Assembly: GCF_029211225.1 (NCBI RefSeq)
Contig: NZ_JARGEM010000003.1
Location: forward strand, 124,001 to 188,000
DNA length: 64,000 bases
Direction of reading: 5' to 3'
Origin: Antiquaquibacter metalliresistens
GTDB lineage: Bacteria > Actinomycetota > Actinomycetes > Actinomycetales > Microbacteriaceae
Shown here: positions 27,767 through 35,789 of the stretch, piece after piece
Numbering within the stretch: the stretch's first letter is position 1
How the letters are laid out: every line of letters begins with the position of its first letter
Position numbers and translations under genes: made by a program
The notes under the pieces: generated by a model
The model's input: the letters and a program-made list of their open reading frames with translations, nothing else
What the model was told of the DNA's origin: nothing
Databases searched by the model: none

Positions 27767-28833
27767 GCCAGGTCCTTTCGCCAGGCGCTCTCCGCGCCGC
27801 GTGCGACGAAGCCCAGGGACTCGTTCACGTCGAGCATGTGCCGGTTCTCCTCGGCGTTGAAGGTCGTGACCGAGGGATGCCCCGGCCGAAGCCGCGCGAG
27901 CTGCTCCAGGTTGCCGACCTTCACGAGCATGCCGAGCGCATGCCCGCGGTGTTCGCGCAGCACGAGTGTCGCGTACTGCGCCACCGCGCGATGCGACTGC
28001 CTGGGCACCGACAGGATCGTGAAGGCCACGAGCCGGCCGCTCGGCACGTGCACCGCACCCGCGGTGAGACGCTCGCGCGGGTCGAGGCGCTCGTTGCGAT
28101 CGTCCGCCGCTCGGATGCGGTCGGCGTCCCACACGTCCTCCGGTTCGTCGAGCCCGGCCGTCGGCGCATCCGTGCTCATCCGAGTGCCCAGCAGCGCGAG
28201 ATCCTCCACCCATTCCTCGGGGGTGCGACCGATCCACGTCACCACCCGGTAGTCCGCGCCGCTGCGCTCCCGGGCGGCCTCGAGTCTGGACTGTAGGTCG
28301 GGCACGGGCAGCTCGAGGCGACTGAACCGCTCCACCTGCTCGAGGGCGTATCCCCGCGACTGCAGGAAGGCGACGTCGCGAGCGCCGGCGGGAATCGACC
28401 CGACGCCGGTTGGCGGCGTGAGCCTCGGCCCGGTCTGCTCGGGCACGGCGGTGTACACGAGCGCCTTCGCCTTGCCGTCGGCGCGGGCGAGCGACTCGAC
28501 GGCGTCGGCCAGCGCCGTGCCGATGCCGCGCCCGCGGAACTCGGGCAGCACCTGCACGGTCAGCCACGCCGAGTCCGCGCCGTCGCCGAGGCTCGTCTCG
28601 TAGATCGCGCGGGCGACGATGTCGCCGTCGACGCGGGCCGCCAGCATCCGTCTCGGCAGATGCTCGTTTCGGAACCAGGTGAGCTCCTCCGCGGGCTCGT
28701 ATGCGAGCTCCGTGGTGCCATAGCCGATCGCGTCGACCGTGTTGCCGATCTCGACGGCGCGCGCGTAGTCGGCGGCATCGGGGCCGTCGCTGGTGTTCGG
28801 GATGGCGATCTCGTCGATCGTGAAGCCGGACAT
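27763..28833 (-). CDS. GNAT acetyltransferase, tandem paralogue 1
   Basis: A 356-residue double-GNAT protein: VLPEFRGRGIGTALADAVE in the N-terminal half and HRGHALGMLVKVGNLEQL in the C-terminal half. It shares order, length and long identical stretches (for example LLGTRMSTDAPTAGLDEPED against the paralogue) with the adjacent gene, so the pair arose by tandem duplication. ATG 28833 follows GGAGAG on the minus strand, and the gene is divergent from smc. Substrate unknown. Confidence 0.87.
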   Translation of the reverse strand: MSGFTIDEIAIPNTSDGPDAADYARAVEIGNTVDAIGYGTTELAYEPAEELTWFRNEHLPRRMLAARVDGDIVARAIYETSLGDGADSAWLTVQVLPEFRGRGIGTALADAVESLARADGKAKALVYTAVPEQTGPRLTPPTGVGSIPAGARDVAFLQSRGYALEQVERFSRLELPVPDLQSRLEAARERSGADYRVVTWIGRTPEEWVEDLALLGTRMSTDAPTAGLDEPEDVWDADRIRAADDRNERLDPRERLTAGAVHVPSGRLVAFTILSVPRQSHRAVAQYATLVLREHRGHALGMLVKVGNLEQLARLRPGHPSVTTFNAEENRHMLDVNESLGFVARGAESAWRKDLA

Positions 28834-28929
28834 GGCGGGTCTCTCCTCGTGGGATGCTGGGAGCCGCCGTTTCGGCAGCCGACCAGACTGCCCGCGGTCA
28901 GCCGCCCGTGTCAAGGCCGTGCGGTCGGG

Positions 28930-28935
28930 TACCCT
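28930..28935 (+). promoter_or_regulatory. smc -10 box
   Basis: TACCCT ends 26 nt before the smc GTG (28962), giving a leader of about 20 nt with a GCGGAG-like site. An ATG at 28945 is out of frame. Confidence 0.4.
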
Positions 28936-28961
28936 AGCCCGAAGATGTCGAGCGGAGCGCC

Positions 28962-31900
28962 GTGTACCTGAAGAGCCTGACCCTGAAGGGGTTCAAGTCC
29001 TTCGCGCAACCGACGACCTTCGCCTTCGAGCAGGGTGTCACGTGCGTGGTCGGGCCCAACGGCTCCGGCAAGTCGAATGTCGTGGATGCCCTCGCCTGGG
29101 TCATGGGCGAGCAGGGGGCCAAGACCCTCCGCGGCGGCAAGATGGAAGACGTCATCTTCGCGGGCACCGCCACGAAGGGACCGCTCGGCCGAGCCGAGGT
29201 CATCCTCACCATCGACAACTCCGACGGCGCGCTGCCGATCGAGTACACCGAGGTCACGATCAGCCGCACGCTGTTCCGCAACGGCGGCAGCGAGTACGCG
29301 ATCAACGGCGAGCAATGCCGCCTGCTCGACGTGCAGGAGCTGCTCTCCGACAGCGGTCTCGGCCGGGAGATGCACGTGATCGTGGGCCAGGGGCAGCTGG
29401 ATGCGGTGCTGCACGCGAGCCCCGAGGACCGGCGCGGCTTCATCGAGGAGGCCGCGGGCATCCTCAAGCACCGTCGTCGCAAAGAGAAGACCATCCGCAA
29501 GCTCGATGCGATGCAGGCGAACCTCACCCGCCTCAGCGACCTCGCGGGGGAGATCCGTCGCCAGCTCAAGCCCCTCGGCGCGCAGGCGGAGATCGCCAAG
29601 GAGGCCGCGTCGATCGCCGCGATCGTGCGGGATGCCCGCGCCCGCCTGCTCGCGGACGAGGTCGTCGAACTGCGCGCCGCCATCACCGACTTCAGCCGCA
29701 GCGAGTCGGAGCGCAAGACGGAGCGCATCGTGCTGCAGGAGCAGCTCGATCAGGCCAAGCTGCGCGAGGGCCGGCTCGAGCAGGCCCAGGTCGGGGATGC
29801 CGTGGATGTCGCCCGTCGCGTCGCCTTCGGTCTGGAGTCCGCCCAGGAACGGCTGCGCGGGCTCTACACCCTCGCCAACCAGCGGCTCGCCCTGCTCGGC
29901 CAGCAGAGCGACTCGCCGGCCACGGGTGCCACGATCAGCCAGGCCACGGTGCAGGAGGCGCGCGACGAGGCCGAGCGGCTCGCGGCGACCGTCGCGCAGG
30001 CGGAGGAGGCGCTCGGTGCCGCCGCCGCGGGCGTGGCGACGGCGAAGGCATCCCTCGACTCGCTCGACGAGGAGATCGCCGCGCAGAGCGCGCTCGTCTC
30101 CCGACACGACCTCGAGCTCGCCGGTCTCGCCTCCCGCGTGGAGGTGGCCCAGTCCAAGCTCGCGAGCGCGCGCGGTGAGCTGCTGCGCCAGCAGAACGCG
30201 CTCGAACAGGCGGAGCAGCGGCGTGACGCCACCCGCGCCGAGTTCGTGGCGCTCGAGGCGGAGGCCGCCACGAGCGAGGAGGGCGACGGGTCGCTCGACG
30301 CCGCCTACGAGGCCGCCGAGGAGCGGGTCACCGCACTGCAGGCCGAGATCGAGGCGCTGCGCGACGAGCTGCACGCCTCCGAGCGCGAACGGGATGCGCT
30401 CGCCGCGCGCAGCTCCGCGCTGAGCCTCGCGGTCGACCAGAAGGACGGATCGAGTGCGCTCGTCGCGGCCAAGCTCTCCGGCATCCGCGGCCTCGTCGCC
30501 GAGCACGTGAAGATCCAGCCGGGCTACGAGGCCGCCATCGCCGCGGCCCTCGGCTCACTGGCCGACGCCGTGCTCGCCGACGACCGCGACGCGGCGATCG
30601 ATGCGCTCGCGCACTCCGCGAGCAAGGACTTCGGCCGCGTCGAGGTGGTCATCGCCGAGGCGCCCAGGATCGCGGCGATCACCGCCGCCGGCGTCGTGGC
30701 GGCCGCCGAGGTCGTCACGGCCCCCGACGGCGTGCTGGGCCTGCTCGCGTCCGTGCTCATCGCCGACGACCTGGAGGCCGCGCGAGCCGCGTTCTCGCAC
30801 GCCCCGGACGATGCGACGTTCGTCACCCGCTCCGGCGACGTGCTCACCCGGTACGTGCTGCGCGGCGGCTCCGGCGCCAAGCGCTCCCGACTGGAACTCG
30901 TCGCTGAGCGCGACACGGCCACCGCGAGCCTCGCGACCGTCACGACCCAGATCGAGCGCACCCGTTTCGCGCTCGCCGAGAAGCGCGGCGCGCTCGAGAC
31001 CGCGAAGACGGATGCCGCCACCGCCCTCACCGCGCTGCGCGAGTACGACGCCGCCATCGCCGCCCAGTCCGAGCAACTCGGCCGATTCCGCATCCAGCTG
31101 GAGGCCGCGCAGGCGGAGTGGGAGCGCCTCTCCCAGGGGCTCGAGGTCACCGCCGAGAAGGTTCGCGAGGCCGAGGTCGGTCTCGAGCGGGCGAAGGCCG
31201 AGCACGATGAGGCCGCAGCCCGCCCGCGTCCCATGCTCGACGTCTCGGCACGCGATGGGGTGCTCGAGGAGGTCGAGGTCGCGCGCTCGAAGGAGCTCGA
31301 GCTGCGCATCCAGCTGGAGACCATTCGTGAGCGCGTTCGCGCCGAACGGGCGCGCGCCGACCAGCTCGCCGAACAGCTCGTCGCGGAGCGCGAGGCGGCC
31401 GCCGAGCAGGCGCGCCTGACCGTGATCCGCAACCGCCAGGTCGCGGCGGCGAACCGGGTGATCGCGGCGCTGCCGTCCGTGCTCGACTCGATCGACCGAT
31501 CCGTCTCCCAGGCTCGTGTCGAACTGGCCTCGAAGGAGGCCGAGCGCAGCGCCCAGAACGAGGAGCTCGCGACGCTGCGTCGTGAGGAAGGCGCCCTGCG
31601 GGAGCGGCTCGCGGTGATCAGCGAGAACGTGCACGGCCTCGAGATGCAGATCTACGAGAAGAAGCTGCACCTCTCGACCCTGCTGGAACGCGCCGGCGAG
31701 GAACTCGGTCTCGTCGAGGACGTGCTCGTGGCGGAATACGGCCCCGCCGTCCCGGTGCCGGACGACGCCGCCACCCCCGCCCCTCTCACCCCTCTCGCAA
31801 CTCATGGGGCGGGCACCGACACGCCGGCATCCGCCCCCCTCGATGGCGGGTCGGATGCCGCAGACCATGAGTTGCGCGAAGCGGCGGGCGAAGCGGCGGG

Positions 31901-32648
31901 CGAAGCGGCGGGCGAAGCGGCGCGCGAAGAGGCGGGCGAAGCGGGCCGCCACGAGGGCGGCGAGGGGATGCCGAGCAAGCCCTTCGTACGCGCCGAGCAG
32001 CAGGAGCGGCTGGCCAAGGCGGAGCGCAAGCTCGCGCAGCTGGGTCGGGTCAACCCGCTCGCGCTGGAGGAGTTCGACGCGCTCGAGCAGCGCCACAAGT
32101 TCCTCACCGAGCAGCTCACCGACCTCACCAACACGCGCAAAGACCTGTTGACGATCATCGAGGAGCTCGACGAGAAGATGCAGCACATCTTCTCCGACGC
32201 CTTCGACGACACGAAGGCGGCGTTCAACGAGGTGTTCCCGGTGCTGTTCCCGGGCGGCACCGGCAGTATCCAGCTCACCGACCCCGAGAACCTGCTCACC
32301 ACGGGCATCGAGGTCACCGTGAAGCCCGCGGGCAAGAAGATCGAGCGGCTGAGTCTGCTGTCGGGCGGTGAGCGCAGCCTCGCCGCGGTCGCCCTGCTCA
32401 TCGCCATCTTCAAGGCCCGCCCCAGCCCGTTCTACATCATGGACGAGGTGGAGGCGGCGCTCGACGACGCGAACCTGGGGCGCCTGCTGACCATCTTCGA
32501 AGACCTGCGCCGCACCAGCCAGCTCATCGTGATCACGCACCAGAAGCGCACGATGGAGATCGCCGATGCCCTCTACGGCGTGAGCATGCGCGCCGATGGC
32601 ATCAGCGCCGTCGTCGGGCAGCGCGTGAACACGGAACGGGCGAGCTAG
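28962..32648 (+). CDS. smc: chromosome segregation protein SMC, with a repeat-derived insertion
   Basis: SMC ATPase, 1228 residues, the core of condensin. It folds DNA with ScpA/ScpB. The Walker A motif GPNGSGKS is at 31-38, long coiled coils follow, the hinge lies at about 505-650, and a second coiled arm leads to the signature LSGGE (1133-1137) and Walker B FYIMDE (1157-1162). Between residue 928 (after EEYGP-type sequence) and residue 1006 (PFVRAEQQ) there is a Pro/Ala/Glu-rich insertion. It is made partly of a nested DNA palindrome (31796-31876) and five in-frame 12-bp repeats encoding EAAG-like units (31878-31946). A shorter variable linker is normal here, but its composition is not. GTG 28962 starts MYLKSLTLKGFKSF. 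Confidence 0.97.
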   Translation: MYLKSLTLKGFKSFAQPTTFAFEQGVTCVVGPNGSGKSNVVDALAWVMGEQGAKTLRGGKMEDVIFAGTATKGPLGRAEVILTIDNSDGALPIEYTEVTISRTLFRNGGSEYAINGEQCRLLDVQELLSDSGLGREMHVIVGQGQLDAVLHASPEDRRGFIEEAAGILKHRRRKEKTIRKLDAMQANLTRLSDLAGEIRRQLKPLGAQAEIAKEAASIAAIVRDARARLLADEVVELRAAITDFSRSESERKTERIVLQEQLDQAKLREGRLEQAQVGDAVDVARRVAFGLESAQERLRGLYTLANQRLALLGQQSDSPATGATISQATVQEARDEAERLAATVAQAEEALGAAAAGVATAKASLDSLDEEIAAQSALVSRHDLELAGLASRVEVAQSKLASARGELLRQQNALEQAEQRRDATRAEFVALEAEAATSEEGDGSLDAAYEAAEERVTALQAEIEALRDELHASERERDALAARSSALSLAVDQKDGSSALVAAKLSGIRGLVAEHVKIQPGYEAAIAAALGSLADAVLADDRDAAIDALAHSASKDFGRVEVVIAEAPRIAAITAAGVVAAAEVVTAPDGVLGLLASVLIADDLEAARAAFSHAPDDATFVTRSGDVLTRYVLRGGSGAKRSRLELVAERDTATASLATVTTQIERTRFALAEKRGALETAKTDAATALTALREYDAAIAAQSEQLGRFRIQLEAAQAEWERLSQGLEVTAEKVREAEVGLERAKAEHDEAAARPRPMLDVSARDGVLEEVEVARSKELELRIQLETIRERVRAERARADQLAEQLVAEREAAAEQARLTVIRNRQVAAANRVIAALPSVLDSIDRSVSQARVELASKEAERSAQNEELATLRREEGALRERLAVISENVHGLEMQIYEKKLHLSTLLERAGEELGLVEDVLVAEYGPAVPVPDDAATPAPLTPLATHGAGTDTPASAPLDGGSDAADHELREAAGEAAGEAAGEAAREEAGEAGRHEGGEGMPSKPFVRAEQQERLAKAERKLAQLGRVNPLALEEFDALEQRHKFLTEQLTDLTNTRKDLLTIIEELDEKMQHIFSDAFDDTKAAFNEVFPVLFPGGTGSIQLTDPENLLTTGIEVTVKPAGKKIERLSLLSGGERSLAAVALLIAIFKARPSPFYIMDEVEAALDDANLGRLLTIFEDLRRTSQLIVITHQKRTMEIADALYGVSMRADGISAVVGQRVNTERAS
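31796..31876 (+). repeat. nested palindrome inside smc
   Basis: Outer perfect 12-bp arms are CGCAACTCATGG (31796-31807) and CCATGAGTTGCG (31865-31876). Inner perfect 9-bp arms are CGGCATCCG (31825-31833) and CGGATGCCG (31852-31860). The length (81 bp) is a multiple of three, so the reading frame is kept. The decamer GACACGCCGG just left of the inner arm also occurs in repeat copy A. Confidence 0.85.
31878..31946 (+). repeat. 12-bp tandem repeat in smc
   Basis: GAAGCGGCGGGC occurs three times exactly (31878-31913), then as GAAGCGGCGCGC and GAAGAGGCGGGC, then a 9-bp partial copy. The unit is in frame and encodes EAAG, EAAG, EAAG, EAAR, EEAG, EAG (residues about 973-995). It directly abuts the nested palindrome. 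Confidence 0.9.
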
Positions 32649-32669
32649 CGCCGCTCGCCCCGCGCTCGC

Positions 32670-32675
32670 TAACGT
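32670..32675 (+). promoter_or_regulatory. -10 box of membrane protein gene, leaderless
   Basis: TAACGT ends 6 nt before GTG 32682. This favours GTG 32682 over the in-frame GTG at 32676, which would lie right after the box. Confidence 0.55.
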
Positions 32676-32681
32676 GTGCGC

Positions 32682-34277
32682 GTGACCGAATCTCATCTCC
32701 GGATGCCACGGCTCGCCCGCCTCGTCAGCGCCGTCGTCGCCGCCCTCATCGCCCTGCTCGCGCTCAGCGCCACCACCCCGGCCCGCGCCGACGAAGCGGC
32801 CTGCGCCGACACGCGCTTCGCCGGCGGCGGCTACGAGTTCTTCACCGTCGAGACCCGGTACCTCCCGCCACCGCTGCGCGGGTTCGAGTTTGACTGCGCA
32901 TCGCGGCTCACGAGCTTCGGCGACCAGCAGACCCAGTACGTGCTGCTGACCACCGATGCGAGCGTCGAGCGCTACGTCGAGATGATCCAGGCGTTCGAAC
33001 GCGCTGGCTGGATCGAGACGCCCGTGATCAGCTACATCGACGCCGACGGCGTGCGCGACTCCGGGCAGGTCGACTCGACCGGGCTGGCGGCCGTGGGCCC
33101 GGATGCCCAATGGGCGAGCGCGCGCTTCTCGAACGCCCGCAACGGGCTCAACATCGTCTCGATGGTCTATGCCGACGGCGTGGGCAGCGAGAACGATCCG
33201 GCGCTGACCGGCCCCAGCATCCTGATCGACATCTTCGTCAACGAGGACTACGACGCCACCGGCATCGCCGACCCGAGCGTGCTCAGCACCCTCAAGACGA
33301 TGCAGGATGCCGCGATCACCCCCACCCAGGGGCTCGTGCTCGGCGGCTCGGCCGTGATGCTCATGCTGATCGTCGGGTATCCGGGCTCGCTGCTCGGATC
33401 GGTGATCGGAGCCCGCTACGACGCCCTCGCGGCGGCACTGCGCCGGTGCTGGCGCTCCGCCGCCGGTGACCCGACGCAGCCGCGTCGTCGTCCGCCCGGG
33501 TGGCTGATCTGGCCCGGCTTCGTCGCGGCGGCGGTCATCGGCGGCTTCGTGGACCCGGCGTTCGGCTTCAACCTGATGTCGCTGCGCGTGCTGCTGAGCG
33601 GACTGCTCGGCTTCCTGGTGTTCAACCTCGGGGTCTGGACGCTCGTCAAGCTCGTGATGAGGCGGGTGCAGCCCGACGCGCGACCGTACATCAAGTTCCG
33701 CTGGGGGTCGCTGATCGTCGTGGCCATCGCCGTGATCGTCGCGAGACTGCTCGACTTCAACCCCGGCGTGATCTTCGGCCTCGTCGCCGGTCTGGCGTTC
33801 GGGATGACGCTCGCCCTCTCGCGGGACGCGCTCGTCATCCTGCTCGGCTCGGCCTTCGGTCTCGTGGCCGCGGCGGTCGGCTGGATCGGCTACAGCCTGC
33901 TCACCCCGATCAAGGGCGACAACGCGGTCACGGTCTTCATCACCGAGTTCTTCAGCGGGCTCACGATCGAAGGCATCTCGACCCTGCCGCTCGCGCTGCT
34001 GCCCTTGGCGCGCCTCGACGGCGCCACGCTCATGAAGTGGAAGAAGTGGGTGTGGGCGATCGCCTACGCGATCGGCCTGGTCGCCTTCATGTTCGTGCTG
34101 TTCACGGTGCCGGGCAGCTGGGGCGACATCCCCGGCGACTTCGTGCGCTGGATCAGCCTGTTCGTCGCGTTCGGTGTCGTCGCCGTCGCGATCTGGGGCG
34201 TCGACAACTATCTCGCGCGGCGCCGCAGGCGGCGCACGGGCATCGAGGAGGAGCAGGAATCCGAACTGCAGGGCTGA
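32682..34277 (+). CDS. exported/multi-spanning membrane protein of unknown function
   Basis: A 531-residue protein with a cleavable signal peptide (helix ending ALSATTPARA-DEA), an extracytoplasmic domain of about 170 residues (FVETRYLPPPLRGF-type start, several Asp/Ser), then roughly eight membrane helices and a basic/acidic C-terminus. No known family is recognised. It sits between smc and ftsY, a position often held by a different gene. The gene starts leaderless. It might combine a sensory or binding domain with a channel-like membrane part, but this is speculation. Confidence 0.75.
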   Translation: MTESHLRMPRLARLVSAVVAALIALLALSATTPARADEAACADTRFAGGGYEFFTVETRYLPPPLRGFEFDCASRLTSFGDQQTQYVLLTTDASVERYVEMIQAFERAGWIETPVISYIDADGVRDSGQVDSTGLAAVGPDAQWASARFSNARNGLNIVSMVYADGVGSENDPALTGPSILIDIFVNEDYDATGIADPSVLSTLKTMQDAAITPTQGLVLGGSAVMLMLIVGYPGSLLGSVIGARYDALAAALRRCWRSAAGDPTQPRRRPPGWLIWPGFVAAAVIGGFVDPAFGFNLMSLRVLLSGLLGFLVFNLGVWTLVKLVMRRVQPDARPYIKFRWGSLIVVAIAVIVARLLDFNPGVIFGLVAGLAFGMTLALSRDALVILLGSAFGLVAAAVGWIGYSLLTPIKGDNAVTVFITEFFSGLTIEGISTLPLALLPLARLDGATLMKWKKWVWAIAYAIGLVAFMFVLFTVPGSWGDIPGDFVRWISLFVAFGVVAVAIWGVDNYLARRRRRRTGIEEEQESELQG

Positions 34278-34302
34278 GCCATATGCCGGCCGACCCGGGC
34301 GA

Positions 34303-34308
34303 TAACCT
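34303..34308 (+). promoter_or_regulatory. ftsY -10 box, leaderless
   Basis: TAACCT ends 6 nt before the ftsY ATG; no ribosome site is visible. Confidence 0.6.
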
Positions 34309-34314
34309 TGAGGC

Positions 34315-35184
34315 ATGGCTGAACCATGGTCGCTCGGGCACGCGTTGCGCGGTATGTTCACGCGCAAGACGATCGACGACGACACCTGGGACGACCTCGA
34401 AGACGCCCTGATCAAGGCCGACTTCGGCCCCGACATCACCGATGACATCGTCGCGGAGCTGCGCGCGAGCGTCGCCAAGTACCGCACCACCGACCCCGCC
34501 GACCTGCGCCGGATGCTGCGCGAGAGCCTCGAGGAACGCCTCGCCCGCCTCGACCCCACCCTGCACCTCACCGCGCGCCCCGCGGTCGTGCTCGTCGTCG
34601 GCGTGAACGGGGTCGGCAAGACCACGACGATCGGCAAGTTCGCGAAGTTCCTCACCAACTACGGCCGCAGCGTCGTGGTGGGGGCCGCGGACACGTTCCG
34701 GGCGGCGGCCGTCGAGCAGTTGGCGACGTGGGCCGAACGTGGGGGAGCGCGGATCGTGCGGCCGCAGGCTCAAGGGCAGGACCCGGCATCCGTCGCCTTC
34801 CAGACCGTCGAGCTGGCGCAACGCGAGGGCATCGACATCGTGCTCATCGACACCGCCGGTCGGTTGCAGACCAAGAGCGGGCTCATGGACGAGCTCGGCA
34901 AGATCAAGCGCGTCATTGAGAAGCAGACCGAGATCGCCGAGGTGCTGCTCGTGCTCGATGCGACCACCGGTCAGAACGGACTCGCCCAGGCGGAGGCCTT
35001 CATCGAGCACGCCGGTGTCACGGGTCTCGTGCTCACCAAGCTCGACGGTTCGGCGAAGGGCGGCTTCGTGCTCGCCGTGCAGGAGCGCACCGGCATCCCG
35101 ATCAAGCTCGTCGGGCAGGGCGAGGGCATCGGCGACCTGACGGGGTTCACCCCGCACGTGTTCGTGAGCGGCCTCCTCGACTAG
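34315..35184 (+). CDS. ftsY: signal recognition particle receptor FtsY
   Basis: FtsY, 289 residues, the membrane-side SRP receptor GTPase. The NG domain is complete: P-loop GVNGVGKT at 96-103, ADTFRAAAVEQL, DTAGRLQ near residue 182 and TKLDGSAKGG near residue 240. It lacks the long acidic A-domain of E. coli FtsY, as is usual in short actinobacterial forms. The start ATG 34315 is leaderless, with TAACCT 6 nt upstream. Its partner ffh lies about 600 bp downstream, separated by a minus-strand gene. Confidence 0.97.
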   Translation: MAEPWSLGHALRGMFTRKTIDDDTWDDLEDALIKADFGPDITDDIVAELRASVAKYRTTDPADLRRMLRESLEERLARLDPTLHLTARPAVVLVVGVNGVGKTTTIGKFAKFLTNYGRSVVVGAADTFRAAAVEQLATWAERGGARIVRPQAQGQDPASVAFQTVELAQREGIDIVLIDTAGRLQTKSGLMDELGKIKRVIEKQTEIAEVLLVLDATTGQNGLAQAEAFIEHAGVTGLVLTKLDGSAKGGFVLAVQERTGIPIKLVGQGEGIGDLTGFTPHVFVSGLLD

Positions 35185-35206
35185 CGCCGCAGGCGACGGC
35201 CGAGCG

Positions 35207-35722
35207 CTAGAAGGCGTCGCGGTGCAGCGTGGAGATCTCGAGGTAGTGCGCCGCGCCGGCGAGCACCGCGGCGTACTCATCGTCGGTGAGCTCCCGGCGC
35301 ACCTTTGCGGGCACGCCCGCCACGAGTGAGCGCGGGGGCACGATCGTGCCCTCGGTCACGAGCGCCCCGGCGGCGACAAGCGAACCGGTGCCGATCACGG
35401 CGTGATTCATGACGGTCGCGCTCATCCCGATGAGGCAATCGTCTTCAACCGTGCAACCGTGCAGCACCGCGCCGTGGCCGACGGTCACGCGGGCTCCGAT
35501 CGTCGCGGGAACACCGTCGTCGACGTGCATGACGACGTTGTCCTGCAGATTCGTGCCCTCGCCGATCGTGATGCGATCGGTGTCCGCGCGCAGCACCGCG
35601 CCGTAGAACACGCTCGCTCGCTCGCCGAGGGTGACATCCCCGACGAGGGTCGCGTTCGGGGCGACGAACGCCGAGTCGGGAACGGCGGGGGTGTTGTCGC
35701 CAATGGTGATGATCAATGCCAT
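35207..35722 (-). CDS. gamma-carbonic-anhydrase-like hexapeptide protein
   Basis: A 171-residue left-handed beta-helix protein of the YrdA/gamma-carbonic anhydrase family. Hexapeptide repeats run from about residue 15 to 130 (for example PNATLVGDVTLGERASVFYG). The three presumed metal His residues are kept in NVVMHVDDG and VGHGAVLHGC. A C-terminal helix completes the fold. Family members are CO2 hydrases or have lost activity; this cannot be decided. ATG 35722 is leaderless on the minus strand. The gene lies between ftsY and ffh in the opposite direction. Confidence 0.92.
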   Translation of the reverse strand: MALIITIGDNTPAVPDSAFVAPNATLVGDVTLGERASVFYGAVLRADTDRITIGEGTNLQDNVVMHVDDGVPATIGARVTVGHGAVLHGCTVEDDCLIGMSATVMNHAVIGTGSLVAAGALVTEGTIVPPRSLVAGVPAKVRRELTDDEYAAVLAGAAHYLEISTLHRDAF

Positions 35723-35728
35723 GGCACT

Positions 35729-35780
35729 ACCGTAATGCGGTGGCCGCCCTGACAGCTCGTCAGGCAGCCTGATCTAAACT
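35729..35780. promoter_or_regulatory. divergent promoters of gamma-CA and ffh genes
   Basis: On the minus strand TACGGT (35734-35729) lies 6 nt from the gamma-carbonic anhydrase ATG. On the plus strand TAAACT (35775-35780) lies 9 nt from the ffh ATG. Both suggest leaderless or near-leaderless transcripts. Confidence 0.55.
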
Positions 35781-35789
35781 GGGCGCACC

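Noticed and set aside
31864-31946. smc tandem repeats as a frameshift or broken gene
   Set aside because: All units are multiples of three and the ATPase signature and Walker B follow in frame.
30555-34658. A 1367-residue minus-strand open frame opposite smc and the next gene
   Set aside because: It is antisense to well-supported genes, has no family features and reflects the lack of stop codons in high-GC DNA.
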